64,000 bases of DNA from Eunapius fragilis (lineage: Eukaryota; Porifera; Demospongiae; Spongillida; Spongillidae): assembly GCA_963681505.1 (NCBI GenBank), contig OY811979.1, positions 2,263,414 to 2,327,413 on the forward strand, given 5' to 3'. Positions 45,227 to 57,784 of the stretch are shown in pieces; positions within the stretch are counted from its first letter, which is position 1; the number at the start of each line of letters is the position of its first letter. A model generated the notes under the pieces. The model was not told the DNA's origin, did not search any database, and saw only the letters and a program-made list of their open reading frames with translations. A program made the translations under genes and the position numbers.

Positions 45227-46073
45227 CATGTGCATGCATACATGCCGGTATGTTTAAAAGTGCAAAAGGCAACAAGAAGACCTGTTGGTAATTGCCAGAG
45301 CAAGGATACACAAATTTACATAAACAGTAAACATGTGACTGCAGTTGCAAGTGTATGCTAGTGCTTGTGTGTGGTGTGTATGTGTGTGCATGCATAAACG
45401 TGCACATTGATACACAAGACATTTTAGAAAAAGGTACGGCTCCAATAGAAATACAAAAGAGAAGCATGTGATGAATAGGATGACAGCTAAAAACAGTTTA
45501 ATGTTTTTGGGTCGACAATTATGAAATAAAATAAATTGCAATAGCAAAGCATTGATGTTGATGCGTGAATGACTGCCTATGGAGTATCTTCTGGGAAAAC
45601 CTCACTTTCATTCTACCCTGACTCAGTGAGCCTAAATGTCTGGAAAAGCCTTGCCTCCGTTTAACTAATTCCCTCACTTTCGGTCATACTACATCTAACA
45701 CACTGTCCCCAAAATATTGACACCTGGTATGGTTGCAGGTCACACATGTATATACAAAGGATGGTAGGGGTGGGCTGCAATCACTCCAGCTAAATGCCAG
45801 CTGCGTTGTTTACCATGGCTGTACGTATAAATGTATAGCTACAGGTGTTATTGTTAATACATCAATGGCAGGTAGCACCCTTTTGGCTTCGACCCTGGCC
45901 TAACCACCTTGCAATGGTAACCTTGGTTCCAGTCACACTCTGGGTGGCAAAAAATCAACTATGCACCAATTGGAAACTAAGCATGAGGGAGCATTCTGAC
46001 AGAACTTTCATGCTCTGCAGCGTTGGGCACGCATACAGTGAAGCAGTTTTACCGAGCCAACACGCTCGATTTC

Positions 46074-46192
46074 TAGTCTCGTACCCAGACCCACATCGCA
46101 GCTGCGGGTGGAATACATCACCGCCTACGCTACTCGCGTAGGCGGTGATGTATTCCATCCGCAGCTGCGATGTGGGTCTGGGTACGAGACTA
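46074..46192. mobile_element. Foldback element D, 119 bp, 9-bp TSD
   Basis: Near-perfect palindrome starting TAGTCTCGTACCCAGACCC, with the duplication CTCGATTTC on both sides (46065-46073, 46193-46201). Its outer half matches the terminal repeats of elements A and B. Confidence 0.95.
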
Positions 46193-46416
46193 CTCGATTT
46201 CTACGTGCATGCGCTACAGAGGTCTTACCGTGTTGCGCACTGATGAACCCACGTATTACGAATCTTTAGCTTCTGCTCGCTATGTTGAAGAAGCCAAAAA
46301 GGGGAACAGAACCAGAAGTTTGCAAGAAGCGAAAACGCCGCGTACTTGTTGTATAGTGTATAGAGGGGCAGAGGCATAGTTACATTGTGTTTAACAGGAA
46401 GTAATTGCATATTCAT

Positions 46417-46516
46417 ATGATGGTGCAGTATCTTATTGCGTCTGTGGTACTCATGACAGAAGATACAGAGGAACTGACCACATGTACAACAGAACACCAC
46501 TGCAGGCCCCTTGTTG
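46417..46516 (-). other. Antisense copy of TRIM B-box segment with 12-bp duplication
   Basis: The reverse complement of this 100-bp segment equals 41648-41744 of the TRIM-like pseudogene base for base over about 97 bp. The host word TTGCATATTCAT stands on both sides (46405-46416, 46517-46528). No poly-A, no terminal repeat and no other part of the TRIM locus is present. It looks like a short templated insertion. Confidence 0.88.
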
Positions 46517-47316
46517 TTGCATATTCATGTCCTCGATGCCAGTCGTAATAGATAAATGGCGCGAAACGACCGGTAAATATGCAATTACTTTGCACAGTTG
46601 TATCCCCGTAACGGATAAAGAAAAAATTAACGAACAGAACAAATCAATAGGTACAGGATCCCTCTACGTACAAACCAAACTAGAAGTGAATTGAATTTCC
46701 TGCAGAAAGATATGGCGGATTTGAACCCCAAGGGGTATCGGACGTTGTAACACTGGCACGAAGCTAATGCAAGAGTCCAAGATTTTACCAGAGAGAAATG
46801 ATGTAGTATGAAGTGTAGAAAATAGGAAGTCAATAGAGTTTACCGTTCCGAAGTTATAGCGATTCAAACGCGAGTCATTTTTATAACTTTAAAATTATAT
46901 AGCGAAGGCTCATTTTCTCGGAAACTGACCCATATGTATCTTTTTACTGTGCTGCATATTGGATCTGTGCAATATTTCACATAAGTCATTCTTATGTTCA
47001 TCAGTGTACTGTGATTGCTCCACTTGGTGTGTATGTCCAAATTATTTATATAGTTACATCACATTGCAGATGCAACTGAAGCCTGCTCTCTACTTCATGT
47101 TGCGTCTACACCTGCCAATTACAAGTACGAACAATTATGTACTGAATTAGGTTCACCACAAATAATCTGACATAGCAATGATTTTTCAACATGTATAACC
47201 TCCCGTCATTCTGTGTCTATCATAAAACTCCTCATCAATCTGTCTTCCCAAAAATGTGCACTCATGATATAGCTGCCTTATACCTGCATGTGTACTATAT
47301 GTTTTACCATTTTCAG

Positions 47317-47628
47317 GTCCTACTGGTTTTGTAGTCCTCATACCTCAAGGGAACTACATTGTGTTTCAGAACAATGCGACAGCTGTTTTCAGCTGTTCTA
47401 GAAATGGATATGTTGTTAGCTGGTTTTTGAATGGAAGTGGTTATAAATCAGAAAATGCACTAATGGGAATAACAGTTGTCCCTGGAACAAACTCCAAAAG
47501 TGAAACCTCATCTCGTCTCTATGTCTCATCTAATCCTACCTACAATAATACTGAAATGTACTGTAAAGTGATTGATATCAACTTCACCAACATACAGACT
47601 AGCGGACTAACTAATCTGGCCATTCAAG
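47317..47628 (+). CDS. Ig domain exon, phase 1-1
   Basis: 312 bp between TTTTCAG and GTAAGA. A canonical Ig domain: NATAVFSCSRNGYVVSWFLN (first Cys and core Trp) and NPTYNNTEMYCKVID (Tyr-x-Cys), with the inter-strand TSSRLYVSS segment between. Glycosylation-type N-x-S/T sites are present. Phase 1 at both ends lets it join to the other Ig and FN3 exons without disturbing the frame. It is probably part of a plasma-membrane receptor or adhesion protein on the plus strand. Confidence 0.85.
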
Positions 47629-48497
47629 GTAAGAAAGAAAGCTGATTTTGGTGAGACCCCCGCACGTCCCCTGAGAGTCATCAATGTGATAAAATTTGGA
47701 TGGGATAGGCGGGCAGATTTCAAGCAAAAACATGGAAAACTTAGCCCGAATGCTAACCAACAACCGATCTAATAAAAGGCATATAGTTCGCAATGTCGCA
47801 AAGCAATATACAATATATGCTTGCCTTGAATATCAAGTTAATAGTGTATGCCCAGTAAAAAAAGCTAGAGAAATGATGGCCAGACACAAGGATATTACAC
47901 TTTCATGGACACAATAAAATGTATACTCGATGACTACCACCCTTTATCTATGAGTGATAATTTGGGTACATTACATTATCAGGGATTTGTACATGATGAA
48001 ATATGTTGTTAGATGCATCCATTCATTATGTGTGTCCCTTTTATCTGTCGAATGACTGTGGTTCAATAATTAGCAGAGTTACGTGAACTTTCAAGGTAAA
48101 CACAACCGTCTAAAATTTTTCCTCTCCAATCATTCTGCATCAGTATCAAAAGCCAGTAACATTGTAGATGCCATCAAAGGCTCTAAACAGTTTTCCACAT
48201 CTTCTTCATGTCAGAACAAGCATCAAACATGCACAAAACCCTTTAAAAGTCTGATGATCTGAACCTGCGGCAGCAGGTTCAATATAGGATTGATTGAGGG
48301 TTGATGAATGTCATTAAAAAAAACTTCACTAGCGTCTGGAGGGACAACGGAGAAACGGATCGCTTATCTCTTTATCGCGATGGAATGAGAACACAACGAT
48401 CTACAGTTCTACGTTAGTTCCTTGTCATAAAACGGTGTGGTTATAGAGAAACAAACAATTTCCTGTTTCTCGTGCCCAGTCCCAATATCATTCTCCA

Positions 48498-48534
48498 TCG
48501 TCGTCGTCGTCGTCGTCGTCGTCGTCTTCTTCTT
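48498..48534. repeat. (CGT)n trinucleotide repeat
   Basis: About nine CGT units running into CTTCTTCTT. Confidence 0.9.
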
Positions 48535-48591
48535 AGGAAGGTATAACTCGAGGCTAGGAACGGTTTTGGAGGACGGGAATAGTACCAATCA

Positions 48592-48760
48592 CTGTGCAAA
48601 AAATAGGATATACGCTATTGTATATTTTGCGTATATTTCGAGTATACGCACGAATATACGCGTGCGTATACGCGAAATATCCCACTGGTATATTTTGCGT
48701 ATAGAACCAATTTCGCACTGCGTATATTTCGAGTATCCTCAAATGTATCACGTGCGCTAT
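48592..48760. mobile_element. GTATA-rich MITE, end CACTGTGCAAAAAA
   Basis: Begins CACTGTGCAAAAAATAGG and is filled with TATACGC and CGAAATAT words, many in inverted pairs. A related element at about 54795-54967 ends in the inverse, TTTTTTGCACAGTG. A boundary is seen on one side only. Confidence 0.5.
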
Positions 48761-51700
48761 GGAGGATTCTCTAATTAATGTCTCCGGATACTACACTGTA
48801 CCTACGTTGACCGTATACTGTATTGGGTACGCCACCCGATTATGTTCGTTGTATACTGGCTTGATTAGTATTAAAATTATTATCAATATTAAATAAAGCA
48901 ATACAATCAATAGACAACGTTCAAGCTCTCCAGCCATCCAGGAAGGAGATACTCCAGTTGTGGCCCTCCAACCCGCCGTTGCCACGAGTTGCTCAGAAAT
49001 CCATTGCAACCTCTTCTAACGAAACGCGCGGCAGTAGTTGAGCGTAGGCTTCAAACTGCTTCCCTGTACTGTCACCATAGTCCATATAGCTATAGCAAAA
49101 TAGAGCATCCATACGATACAAATGCAAACAGAGGCCTACACTGACGGCGGGATTGCTTGACAAGCTCAGCTGAATCTGAAGTTTCCTTGTCTAGCTGCAG
49201 GGAATATACAGGGTTAAGGTGATAGGGTACCCTCCTGGAATTTGAAAAAAAATCATACTAGCTTGTAGCCTGAGAGCATCTTAGAGGACCGTATCATTTT
49301 GACAGTTATTAGATGAGCAGTAAAAATGGTACAAATATTCTAAGAACAAAACTTTATAATTGGTTTGTTGAAAACTGTAGTGCTTAAAAATCACCAAATT
49401 TGGAGGATAAATATGAAATAATATCTTCTTTCGTTTGGTGCATTCGTTTCGAAACGGAGCAGTAGGTTTGTGCCAAAGCTTATACTAACCATCGTTTCAG
49501 GGTGAACTAATTAGGCTACTCATGGATTACTCATGCTGGGCATTCCAGAACAGCTACTTTATCGTGATTACACGTTCTTCATTACTTAATAGTCCTTTTG
49601 GTGCATCGATAACGTTACTACCCTTTTCCACAAATTTACAGCAATTTTTTACAAAGTTACGCATCCCTGGACGCCATATTTGTACCTTGAAATTGAAATG
49701 TTATTAATAAATAGATTTTCGGTTTTCGGCTATTTAGAAAAAAGTAACTTATTTTGAAAACAAGGACAAGATATTTTCCTACACGTACGCTCTTCTTGGT
49801 GCTTAGCTCCTATCGTAATAATATGCTCAGCACTTGATCATAAGGTCTGTTGTCCTGAATGTGCAGGAAAAAGAGTTTTTACCGTTCGTATTTCAAGGTG
49901 CTCGTAAAACAAGCGGTGCTAGTGTTTCTGCGCGTTATTGAAATGCTATCAAGGTAGCATATCTTAAACAATAAGGTGGATTCTCTCCGAATTATATACG
50001 GTACTTGAACAGAACTACCAATTGTTGATGACGTATTTTAATAATTCAGACCCCAAAATACATGGTGGACTCAAACTGCGCATGCGTGCGCGAATTACAA
50101 GATGGCGGATGCCAAAGTTTAAGGCATTGCGCTCGGTTAAATACGTTACTTATCCAAATGATATCAAAGTGGCATATCTTAAACAATAAGGTGGATCTTA
50201 CCAACTTTTTTTCCAAAAAAACCACGTTATGGGTACTACTACCTTAAAACAAACGAAGCCATTACCTTATACTCCAAAGCAATCCGCTACTTCTCTATCT
50301 CCGCTCTTCGTATAATTTGTCAATTCTGACAACAGACACTGATAAACAGCAAGTGTGAATGAAAACGCAATCTCTTACCCGCTCTGCCTTTGCTAGTTTT
50401 TATGACGTCTCTAAATTTGATCGAGAAAAAAAAGGTGATGATGATCACTGCTTACGCTTCGAGACTTCCAGCTGGATTCTCCTCAGTAGGAAAAAAAAAG
50501 CCGATATAACGTTACTGTACCTGTACAGAAAGTGATGTCCTTTTCCCTCGAGTTGGTCTTACAGCATCGCTTTGAGACAGTTTTGGATCTGTAGTTTCGC
50601 AACCTCCTGCAGTAGTGTAACGGACCGTGAAAACAGCATCGCCATGCTGCCTAGGACCTAGGGTTTGGCGCGGTCTTCTTCGTCATCATCGTACTAGTAT
50701 CGATATACATGTACATGTAGGTTCTGCTGTGACGACATGACTTCATCGTTTCTCGGGGACCTGTTAGAGGAGAGACTTGGGAATTAGCCACTAGTCCCTC
50801 AATTTACTTGAAGACCCACCTAAGATATTTCTTCTGGATGATAGGAACGTACGGTTATAGTTGCAGTAGATTTCCCGACGATGACGCCATATATGCATGC
50901 GGCTTTGAAGAGTCTACGCATGCGCGTTACATTCATTTGACAAGAAGCCTCGTACACACTGTATTTGTTCTGCTCAGAGTGGGGTTTCAAAAGCAACTTA
51001 GAAATGACTTATTTGATGTACACAAGACTGTATTACAATACCTGGTCTGGCCACTAACATGATTCTATTTGATGCACACCTACGAACATGACTCTATTAG
51101 ATGCACACCAGGGACTGCCACTTTATTTGATTCATTCAATTGATGTAAGGCTTGATCCTATCAGAGTGAAAATATATCATTTAAAGATATCACACCATGC
51201 AAACATACCATACATACAATTTGGATGAAGACTATTGAGAAGGATAGATTCTTAGTGCACTCAGCTACTAAATGGCAGTAATACTGGTGCCACCTCCAAG
51301 CGCCAAGCCTCTAGCTAAACATTTTCATTCTGAATGCTCCAAAATCACATTCGCCTCTTTCAAACCACATTCTAAGCATCTTCACCTACTCACACAGATA
51401 TAAGCACGTACAGACAATTGTAAACATATGTGGATGCACATGCACATACTGGTATAAAATGCAGACACATGCATACACACATCTTGACAGAATTGTGCTT
51501 TCTTCTCCTAGTGACATGCAGACAGATACACACACATGCGTACCCTATGTATGTAGCTGCACACATGCCAATATCCTCCCAAAAGGTCCTTCAATACAAC
51601 CACTACATGTAAGAATGTTCACAGAACAATGAAAGCCCTACACAGCTAGGCACCAAAACATATTGCTGCCTGGGTCTATTTGGCACTGACTAAACATCAC

Positions 51701-52078
51701 ACAGTGAACTATAAAAACTTCAGAGTGACACCAAAGCAATCAAACTTCAGTGCTAACAGCCCACAGTTAGTCCACCAACCCTCCCCTTTGGCAGGAGTGC
51801 CCCAGTTATCAAGACTGTGGCTACATGCATCATGGTAGCCTCATCATGGGGTGTGGCAAAGCAGCCATCCCACCAACTGTGTGAGTGTATTACCCCTTGG
51901 CAACTTCTTCAAGTATGTGTATGTGTGTGTATGTGTGTATGTGTGTATGTGTGTGCGCATGTGTGTGCATGCAAGGTGAGTGTTAAGATCATGTGATGTG
52001 GTTTAGTAGACATTATTAGGTGATTAGGTTAAGTAGGAATGCTAGCATTAAATACCAAACCATCTTCATCAGGCACCT

Positions 52079-53083
52079 GATGACAGTATGAGGTGAACAC
52101 ATGACAGTATGAGGTGAGCACATGACAGTATGAGGTGAGCACATGACAGCATGAGGTTAGCACATGATAACAACATGAGGTGAGCACATGACGACAGCAT
52201 GAGGTGAGCACATGACAGCATGAGGTGAGCACATGATGACAGCATGAGGTTAGCACATGATGACAGCATGAGGTTAGCACATGATGACAGTATGAGGTGA
52301 GCACATGACAGCATGAGGTTAGCACATGATGACAACATGAGGGTAGCACATGTCAGCATGAGGTGAGCACATGATAACAACATGAGGTGAGCACATGATG
52401 ACAGCATGAGGTTAGCACATGATGACAGCATGAGGTGAGCACATGACAGCATGAGGTGAGCACATGATGACAGCATGAGGTTAGCACATGATGACAGCAT
52501 GAGGTTAGCACATGATGACAGTATGAGGTGAGCACATGACAGCATGAGGTTAGCACATGATGACAACATGAGGGTAGCACATGTCAGCATGAGGTGAGCA
52601 CATGATGGCAGCATGAGGTTAGCACATGATGACAGCATGAGGATAGCACATGATGACAGCATGAGGTGAGCACATGATGACAGTACGAGGTGAGCACATG
52701 ACAGCATGAGGTTAGCACATGATGACAGTATGCGGTGAGATCATGACAGCATGAGGTGAGCACATGATGACAGTATGAGGTGAGCACATGACAGCATGAG
52801 GTTAGCACATAATGACAGTATGAGGTGAGCACATGACAGCATGAGGTTAGCACATAATGACAGTATGAGGTGAGCACATGACAGCATGAGGTTAGCACAT
52901 GATGACAGCATGAGGTGAGCACATGATGTCAGCATGAGGTGAGCACATGACAGCATGAGGTGAGCACATGACAACAGCATGAGGTGAGCACATGACAGCA
53001 TGAGGTGAGCACATGATGACAGCATGAGGAGAGCACATGATGACAGCATGAGGTGAGCACATGACAGCATGAGGTGAGCACAT
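52079..53083. repeat. Minisatellite of about 1 kb, 21- and 24-bp units
   Basis: Units of the type ATGAGGTGAGCACATGACAGC and its 24-bp form with GATGACAGC; about 44 units with variants GGTTAGC, GGATAGC and CAGTATG. A block of about 220 bp (52140-52360) recurs at 52350-52600, so there is higher-order duplication. Multi-frame openness here is repeat-driven. Confidence 0.95.
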
Positions 53084-54664
53084 TATTATCAAGGAGGCCA
53101 TTGTTCATGTGCATCAGACTGTCAAACGGCATACGCTTGTCTCACCAATAACTCAGAACACACATATACATGCAATGTACCCAGAGCACCGATCCTGCAT
53201 GCTTGATGCACAGATTACATCATGACCAATGTAACAGGAACATTGAATCAGTGAATATACAAACGTTGAACGTGTACACATATACATGCTCACATACACA
53301 TGTATGCGCATACATGCACACAACAAACACACACGCACACACATGTACCAAATGCACACACATATCATACATGTTACTATTACATACACATGTATACACA
53401 CACACACACACACAACACACACACAATCACACACATATGCAGCATGTAGCCTGACCCTGGGCGTGTATACTGAGCTGGTTGCCACAGTTACAATCAGCCC
53501 ATTTCAAAAGGTGACTTTTAAAAATTGATTATAATAGTATGTATGACAACCATAAATTATTTATATACATGGTACAACCCAGAAATATTACAAAACTACA
53601 TTGGCTTACCTTTCAGTGGTCACTCCATCCAACGCGACGTCTACACAACTTGGGGCTTTTTGGCTTCACACATATCATCACTGAAACTGTATACAAGTAC
53701 CGGTAGACGAATCAAATTCAAATGTGCGTAATTCATAAACTAAGCTAGTATGTGTATACATACATTTTAGCCAGAACTCCGACCAACCAGATATACGCTT
53801 TCCTTCCGCGATTTCTTTATTTGACACTTCGGAACACGTATAGCCTTTTAAATTTAAATTTAATGGCCCATTATTAATGGCCAATAGCTCAATTAACAAC
53901 GAATTACGCCCTCGCTATGATGCGGTATAAAATTAGCATCACATGTATACAGTTATACACAATGTGTATAACAGTTACTTGTATAACAATGATATACAGG
54001 CGGATATACAGGCGAGTATAACAACCCTTTTTACACTGCGGTTTTTTAATTAGTACATACTATCATTATACACAGTTATACACAATTATATGCAATGTGT
54101 ATAACAAATGCTGTATAACTACTTGTATAACAATGTTATACAGGCGAGTATAACAACCCTTTTTACACAGTGCAAGTGCCAAGACCACAAGGTGTCACTG
54201 CTATTTCACTGCTATTTCAGTGGTGATCATACTGTTGGCCTATTTGTCAGGAACCATATCAGCTAACCTCTGCAACTCTTGGTCCTTCTCACTGGGAATC
54301 TTGACCATTCTCCTGCTCCCTCACACACTTTAAAACAATGGCTGATATAAATGATGAGCTGCAATTATATGGTTGCATGGGCGGCCAATTCACCACCCTG
54401 CTGGGCTACCTGGTTACAAAGATTGCTCCCGGTCAAACATGGCCTCCCATGCTTCCTACCATCCTGTAGACACATTGACCCACTGGTATACAGCATACAA
54501 TTACGCATTCGTTAACTTAGCTAGTGTTGCCTAAAGTACCCACTGGTCAACAGTGACGCATGCGATAACACATAACCCTGGCATACACACCCCCATTCCT
54601 GTCCTCCTCACTTATCTTACCCACCTGTTAAGCCATGCCATGCATCATTAAAATCTTACATACG
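53084..54664. other. Non-coding stretch with GTATAAC repeats
   Basis: CA-rich patches at 53280-53440. At 53940-54040 and 54060-54175 a tandem pair of about 105 bp built on CAATGTGTATAAC, ACTTGTATAACAATG and GCGAGTATAACAACCC is found. No gene supported. Confidence 0.5.
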
Positions 54665-54667
54665 TAC

Positions 54668-54745
54668 CGACGCTTATAGTTCAAGTGGTAAACGTCCATA
54701 ATGCTCTACGTTCGAATTCACATAGCAGGCATACTGCGGTTCAAA
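54668..54745 (+). other. tRNA-like A and B boxes (degenerate)
   Basis: TAGTTCAAGTGG resembles an A box and CGTTCGAATTC a B box about 30 bases later. No acceptor stem closes the structure. Probably a worn SINE head or chance. Confidence 0.25.
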
Positions 54746-54794
54746 TTATTCAATGTAAGTTATTTAGATTTGAAATGCGTTGCATAATTCATTG

Positions 54795-54967
54795 CGGTGT
54801 GCGTATACGTGATATTTCGAGAATACGCACAATGAATAATTGTCACCTAGGGATTCTTGAAATATACCAGGTGGATATTCGAAATATACACTACCCTTGG
54901 TATATTGATGGTATACGCGAAATATACGCAAAAATATACGCTAGCGTATACTAGGTTTTTTGCACAG
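54795..54967. mobile_element. GTATA-rich MITE, end TTTTTTGCACAGTG
   Basis: Filled with GCGTATAC and GAAATATAC words in both orientations and closing in the inverse of the 48592 end. The left limit is unclear. Confidence 0.5.
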
Positions 54968-55592
54968 TGAATCGCTTCGAAATTTACCGGCACTTTATCC
55001 TTACATGTCATATAGACATACATATATCAAGTTCTATTTATTAATAATTTTAGGCAGTTATAAATACTCTAACCTGCACTAAATTTATCCAGTTTAATAT
55101 ATTAGTTGTTACGTTGGCTAATATTATTAGTGAAGTTCTTTTTCTAAAAATGCAATAGAGGAGATCTAAGCAACGAGCGGAATACCTCCAAAGCAATACG
55201 AGAACAAAGCTAAAGCCCGAGCGCTCTACAAGGCCAATCCCAAAAAAAAGAAGGCCTCTGTACGCGACAGCTACAAGGCCGATCCCGAAATGAAGAAGGC
55301 CTCTGTACGCGACAGCTACAAGGCCGATCCCGAAATGAAGAAGGCCTCTGTACGCGACAGCTACAAGGCCGATAGTGAATCTAAGCGATCTGCTAAAAGG
55401 TGGCGATACGAAGAGGACCCCAAGGAGAACCTAGTCTCGTCCCCAGACCCAGATTCCCAACAGCTGCGGGTGGATTTCATCACCGCTACGTGGAAAGTGG
55501 GTCTGGGAAATAAGAACGACGCACTTGTTCCGAGCGTCCCAAAACATTGGGACGGATGTGTACATACGTAATGACGCTGACGTAACCAAAAC

Positions 55593-55746
55593 CATGGGCG
55601 TAGGAACAGCCTTAATAGGGGGGGCCCAAAGTCATATTATTCATTGAATTTCACCGTACATGGTATCACCTATCACCATGTACGGTGAAAATCGATGAAT
55701 AATATGACTTTGGGCCCCCCCTATTAAGGCTGTTCCTACGCCCATG
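55593..55746. mobile_element. 154-bp hairpin MITE nested in element B
   Basis: Begins CATGGGCGTAGGAACAGCC; flanked by AAAAC (55588-55592, 55747-55751). Element A at the matching point reads CCTAAACAATACATG without it. The loop is in opposite orientation to the copy in A. Confidence 0.9.
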
Positions 55747-55893
55747 AAAACAATACATGCTAGTTGCTGATTACCTGATTTCAAGTGGAAGGTGTGGTTC
55801 AATTAGACATCGAAGTGGGAATGTGCGAGCAAGATACACGTATTGAGGAGGTTTTTTTGCGTGCGGTTCAAAGGCTAGGATGAGCTAGGCTGG

Positions 55894-56172
55894 CGCACAA
55901 CATGACAAGGGCGCCACGCACAACGTGGACATGGGCGCCATTGTGGGCGCACAACGTGGGCAGCCATTGTGGGCGCACAACGTGGACAGCCGGTGTGGGC
56001 GCACAACGTGGACAGCCATTGTGGGCGCACAACGTGGACAGCCATTGTGGGCGCACAAGGATGCATTGCCATTGTGGGCGCACAACGTGGACAGCCATTG
56101 TGGGCGCACAACATGGACAAGGATGCCATTGTGGGCGCACAACGTGGAAAGGATGCCATTCTGGGTGCACAA
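55894..56172. repeat. Minisatellite, 26-bp unit, in element B
   Basis: Same unit as in element A with more variants (CCGGTGTGGG, AAGGATGCATTGCC). Confidence 0.9.
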
Positions 56173-56175
56173 TTA

Positions 56176-56359
56176 ATTAATTTCCAGCAAAAAGTTCTTG
56201 GGCAAGAGATCTTGCCCAAGACTTGCCCTAACTTGCCCAAGATCTTGTCCAAGATACCAAGATTGGCTGCCAGGATCTTGCCTAAGATCTTGGCCAAGAT
56301 CCTGGGCAAGATCTTGGCCATCTTGCCCAATAATCTTGTGCAAGAACTTTTTGCTGGGA
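56176..56359. mobile_element. Inverted-repeat insertion of CTTGGCCAAGATC units in B
   Basis: Ends TTTCCAGCAAAAAGTTCTTG and the inverse CAAGAACTTTTTGCTGGGAA; the interior is a chain of AAGATCTTGSCC palindromes. Absent from element A at this place. No clear duplication found. Confidence 0.7.
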
Positions 56360-56847
56360 ACGTCGACAAGGGTGCCATTGTGGGCGCACAACGTGGAGAA
56401 GGATGCCTTTGGTGCCATATTTTGCACCATATAAATGGTCACATGTGACCCATGTGACTGGTTTATACTATACATGGCCATTTTCTAATGCCAGGAACTG
56501 GAGCGATCTCAGCAGACCTATATGGACTGGCCACACCCAAGGAATTCACCATGCGTCTCCCAACCCTCTATGGACTGAATCAAGAAATGTTCACAGCTTT
56601 CCAAGCGAGCAGTGAAGCAGATGGAACCTATGAGAGAAAGGTGTATTAAGCGAGATGGTAGTGTGTGTTGTGCTACTATGGTCATATGCATAATGTGCCA
56701 TCCTGTAATCCTATTTAGTCGGCCGCTTCACATGAAGAGATAACACCAGTCCCTGAGCCTGATATGGATATAAGGAATCACATCCCCAGACTGCATCAGA
56801 GGGAGGAAAAGGTTGTGTGTAGGCACAATATGTGTGCAGCCTTAACT

Positions 56848-56874
56848 ATGTGTGTGTGTGTGTAGTGTGTGTGT

Positions 56875-56914
<40 letters not shown>
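56848..56914. repeat. (TG)n microsatellite in element B
   Basis: TG tract with TAG and GTGGTG interruptions, homologous to 22779-22833. Confidence 0.9.
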
Positions 56915-56918
<4 letters not shown>

Positions 56919-57784
56919 TGTGGGTTATGCATAGAGATAATAAAATGTTGTCATGGAGCTGTTCGTTATTGCACTTGGAGTTGGAAAGGGTTAAAGTGAC
57001 ATACTGTTTCAGCTGTCTTCTCCAAACACTTCCACGGGCTGTGATACAGAAAGCTTGTTCAAAAGCTGATATATGCATTACATTAATTTACATATCTGCT
57101 GACTGCTCGAAAACAGCTAATACAGGCGTAACCTTACGAGACTTCATCGGAGTTTTTGCCTTGCTTACAAGCTAGTTCTGCAATACCCTGCCTGAAAATG
57201 GGAGAGGAGAGCACACCCAGTCCTCCGAAGCAGCACGGCCAAAAGCATATCTTGCAACGATAGATAACACGCTCATGCGGAAATGATAGCGCTTATTGCT
57301 TTTTAATTGTGCTAAATTTAGATTGCCGTACTATTTTTGGACATAAACATTGAAGGACGCTCGGAACAAGTGCGTCGTTCTTATTTCCCAGATCCACTTT
57401 CCACGTAGCGGTGATGTAATCCACCCGCAGCTGTTGGGAATCTGGGTCTGGGGACGAGACTAAGGAGAACCGTGCTGCTCAAAGGCGGCGATATGAAGAA
57501 CCTCGAGGAGAACCGTGCTGCTAAAACTAAAACTAAAGGCGGCGATATGAAGAGGACCTCGAGGGAAATCGCGCTGCTAATAGGGAGAAATATCAGCTAC
57601 CATTAAAGCATCTGAAAGGAGTCGGTATTGTCTATTGAAATGATCCCGCTGTCTGATTGGCTAAATGTGCTGCCGAGAGGACGCGGTACCGCAGGGGTCA
57701 CAGAACTACCACTACCACCCAAAGGTATGTTATGGCATGTTGTATTAACATTAAAAAGCTGTGCATGCAGCATTTGTACAGCAT

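Larger units (their letters stand above)
47629..52078. other. Long intron or intergenic stretch
   Basis: No exon recognised. Contains a hairpin-ended repeat piece (48250-48345), a (CGT)n tract (48498-48534), a GTATA-rich element (48590-48760) and a direct repeat: GCATATCTTAAACAATAAGG occurs at 49958 and 50172 with similar flanks. Confidence 0.45.
55432..57462. mobile_element. Long-TIR element B with 9-bp TSD (sibling of A)
   Basis: 2031 bp, TAGTCTCGTCCCCAGACC ends, duplication AGGAGAACC (55423-55431, 57463-57471). Internal order matches element A: terminal repeat, GGACAGCC minisatellite, unique segment, TG tract, unique segment, terminal repeat. Extra material: a 154-bp hairpin at another site and an inverted-repeat insertion at about 56176-56359. 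It carries no transposase. Confidence 0.92.
55200..57600 (+). pseudogene. Lys/Arg-rich tandem-repeat protein fragment, split by element B
   Basis: 55200-55431 encodes KAKARALYKANPKKKK, then three copies of the 15-residue unit KKASVRDSYKADPEM (45-bp DNA repeat), then KRSAKRWRYEEDPKEN. After element B and one copy of its target duplication, coding resumes in frame as RAAQRRRYEEPRGEP to a stop near 57526; further RRRYEEDLEGNRAA-like code is in other frames to about 57600. I recall such basic repeats at the start of transposon-borne proteins in sponges, without being able to check. Both ends are missing. Confidence 0.6.

Noticed and set aside
46225..46595. Minus-strand protein with a B-box
   Set aside because: The B-box part is the 100-bp templated insertion; the rest of the frame is unrelated.
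52069..52707. 212-codon open frame on the minus strand
   Set aside because: It lies wholly in the minisatellite; unit lengths divisible by three keep several frames open. No family resemblance.
52079..53083. CRISPR-like array
   Set aside because: Units are adjacent with no unique spacers, and the context is eukaryotic.
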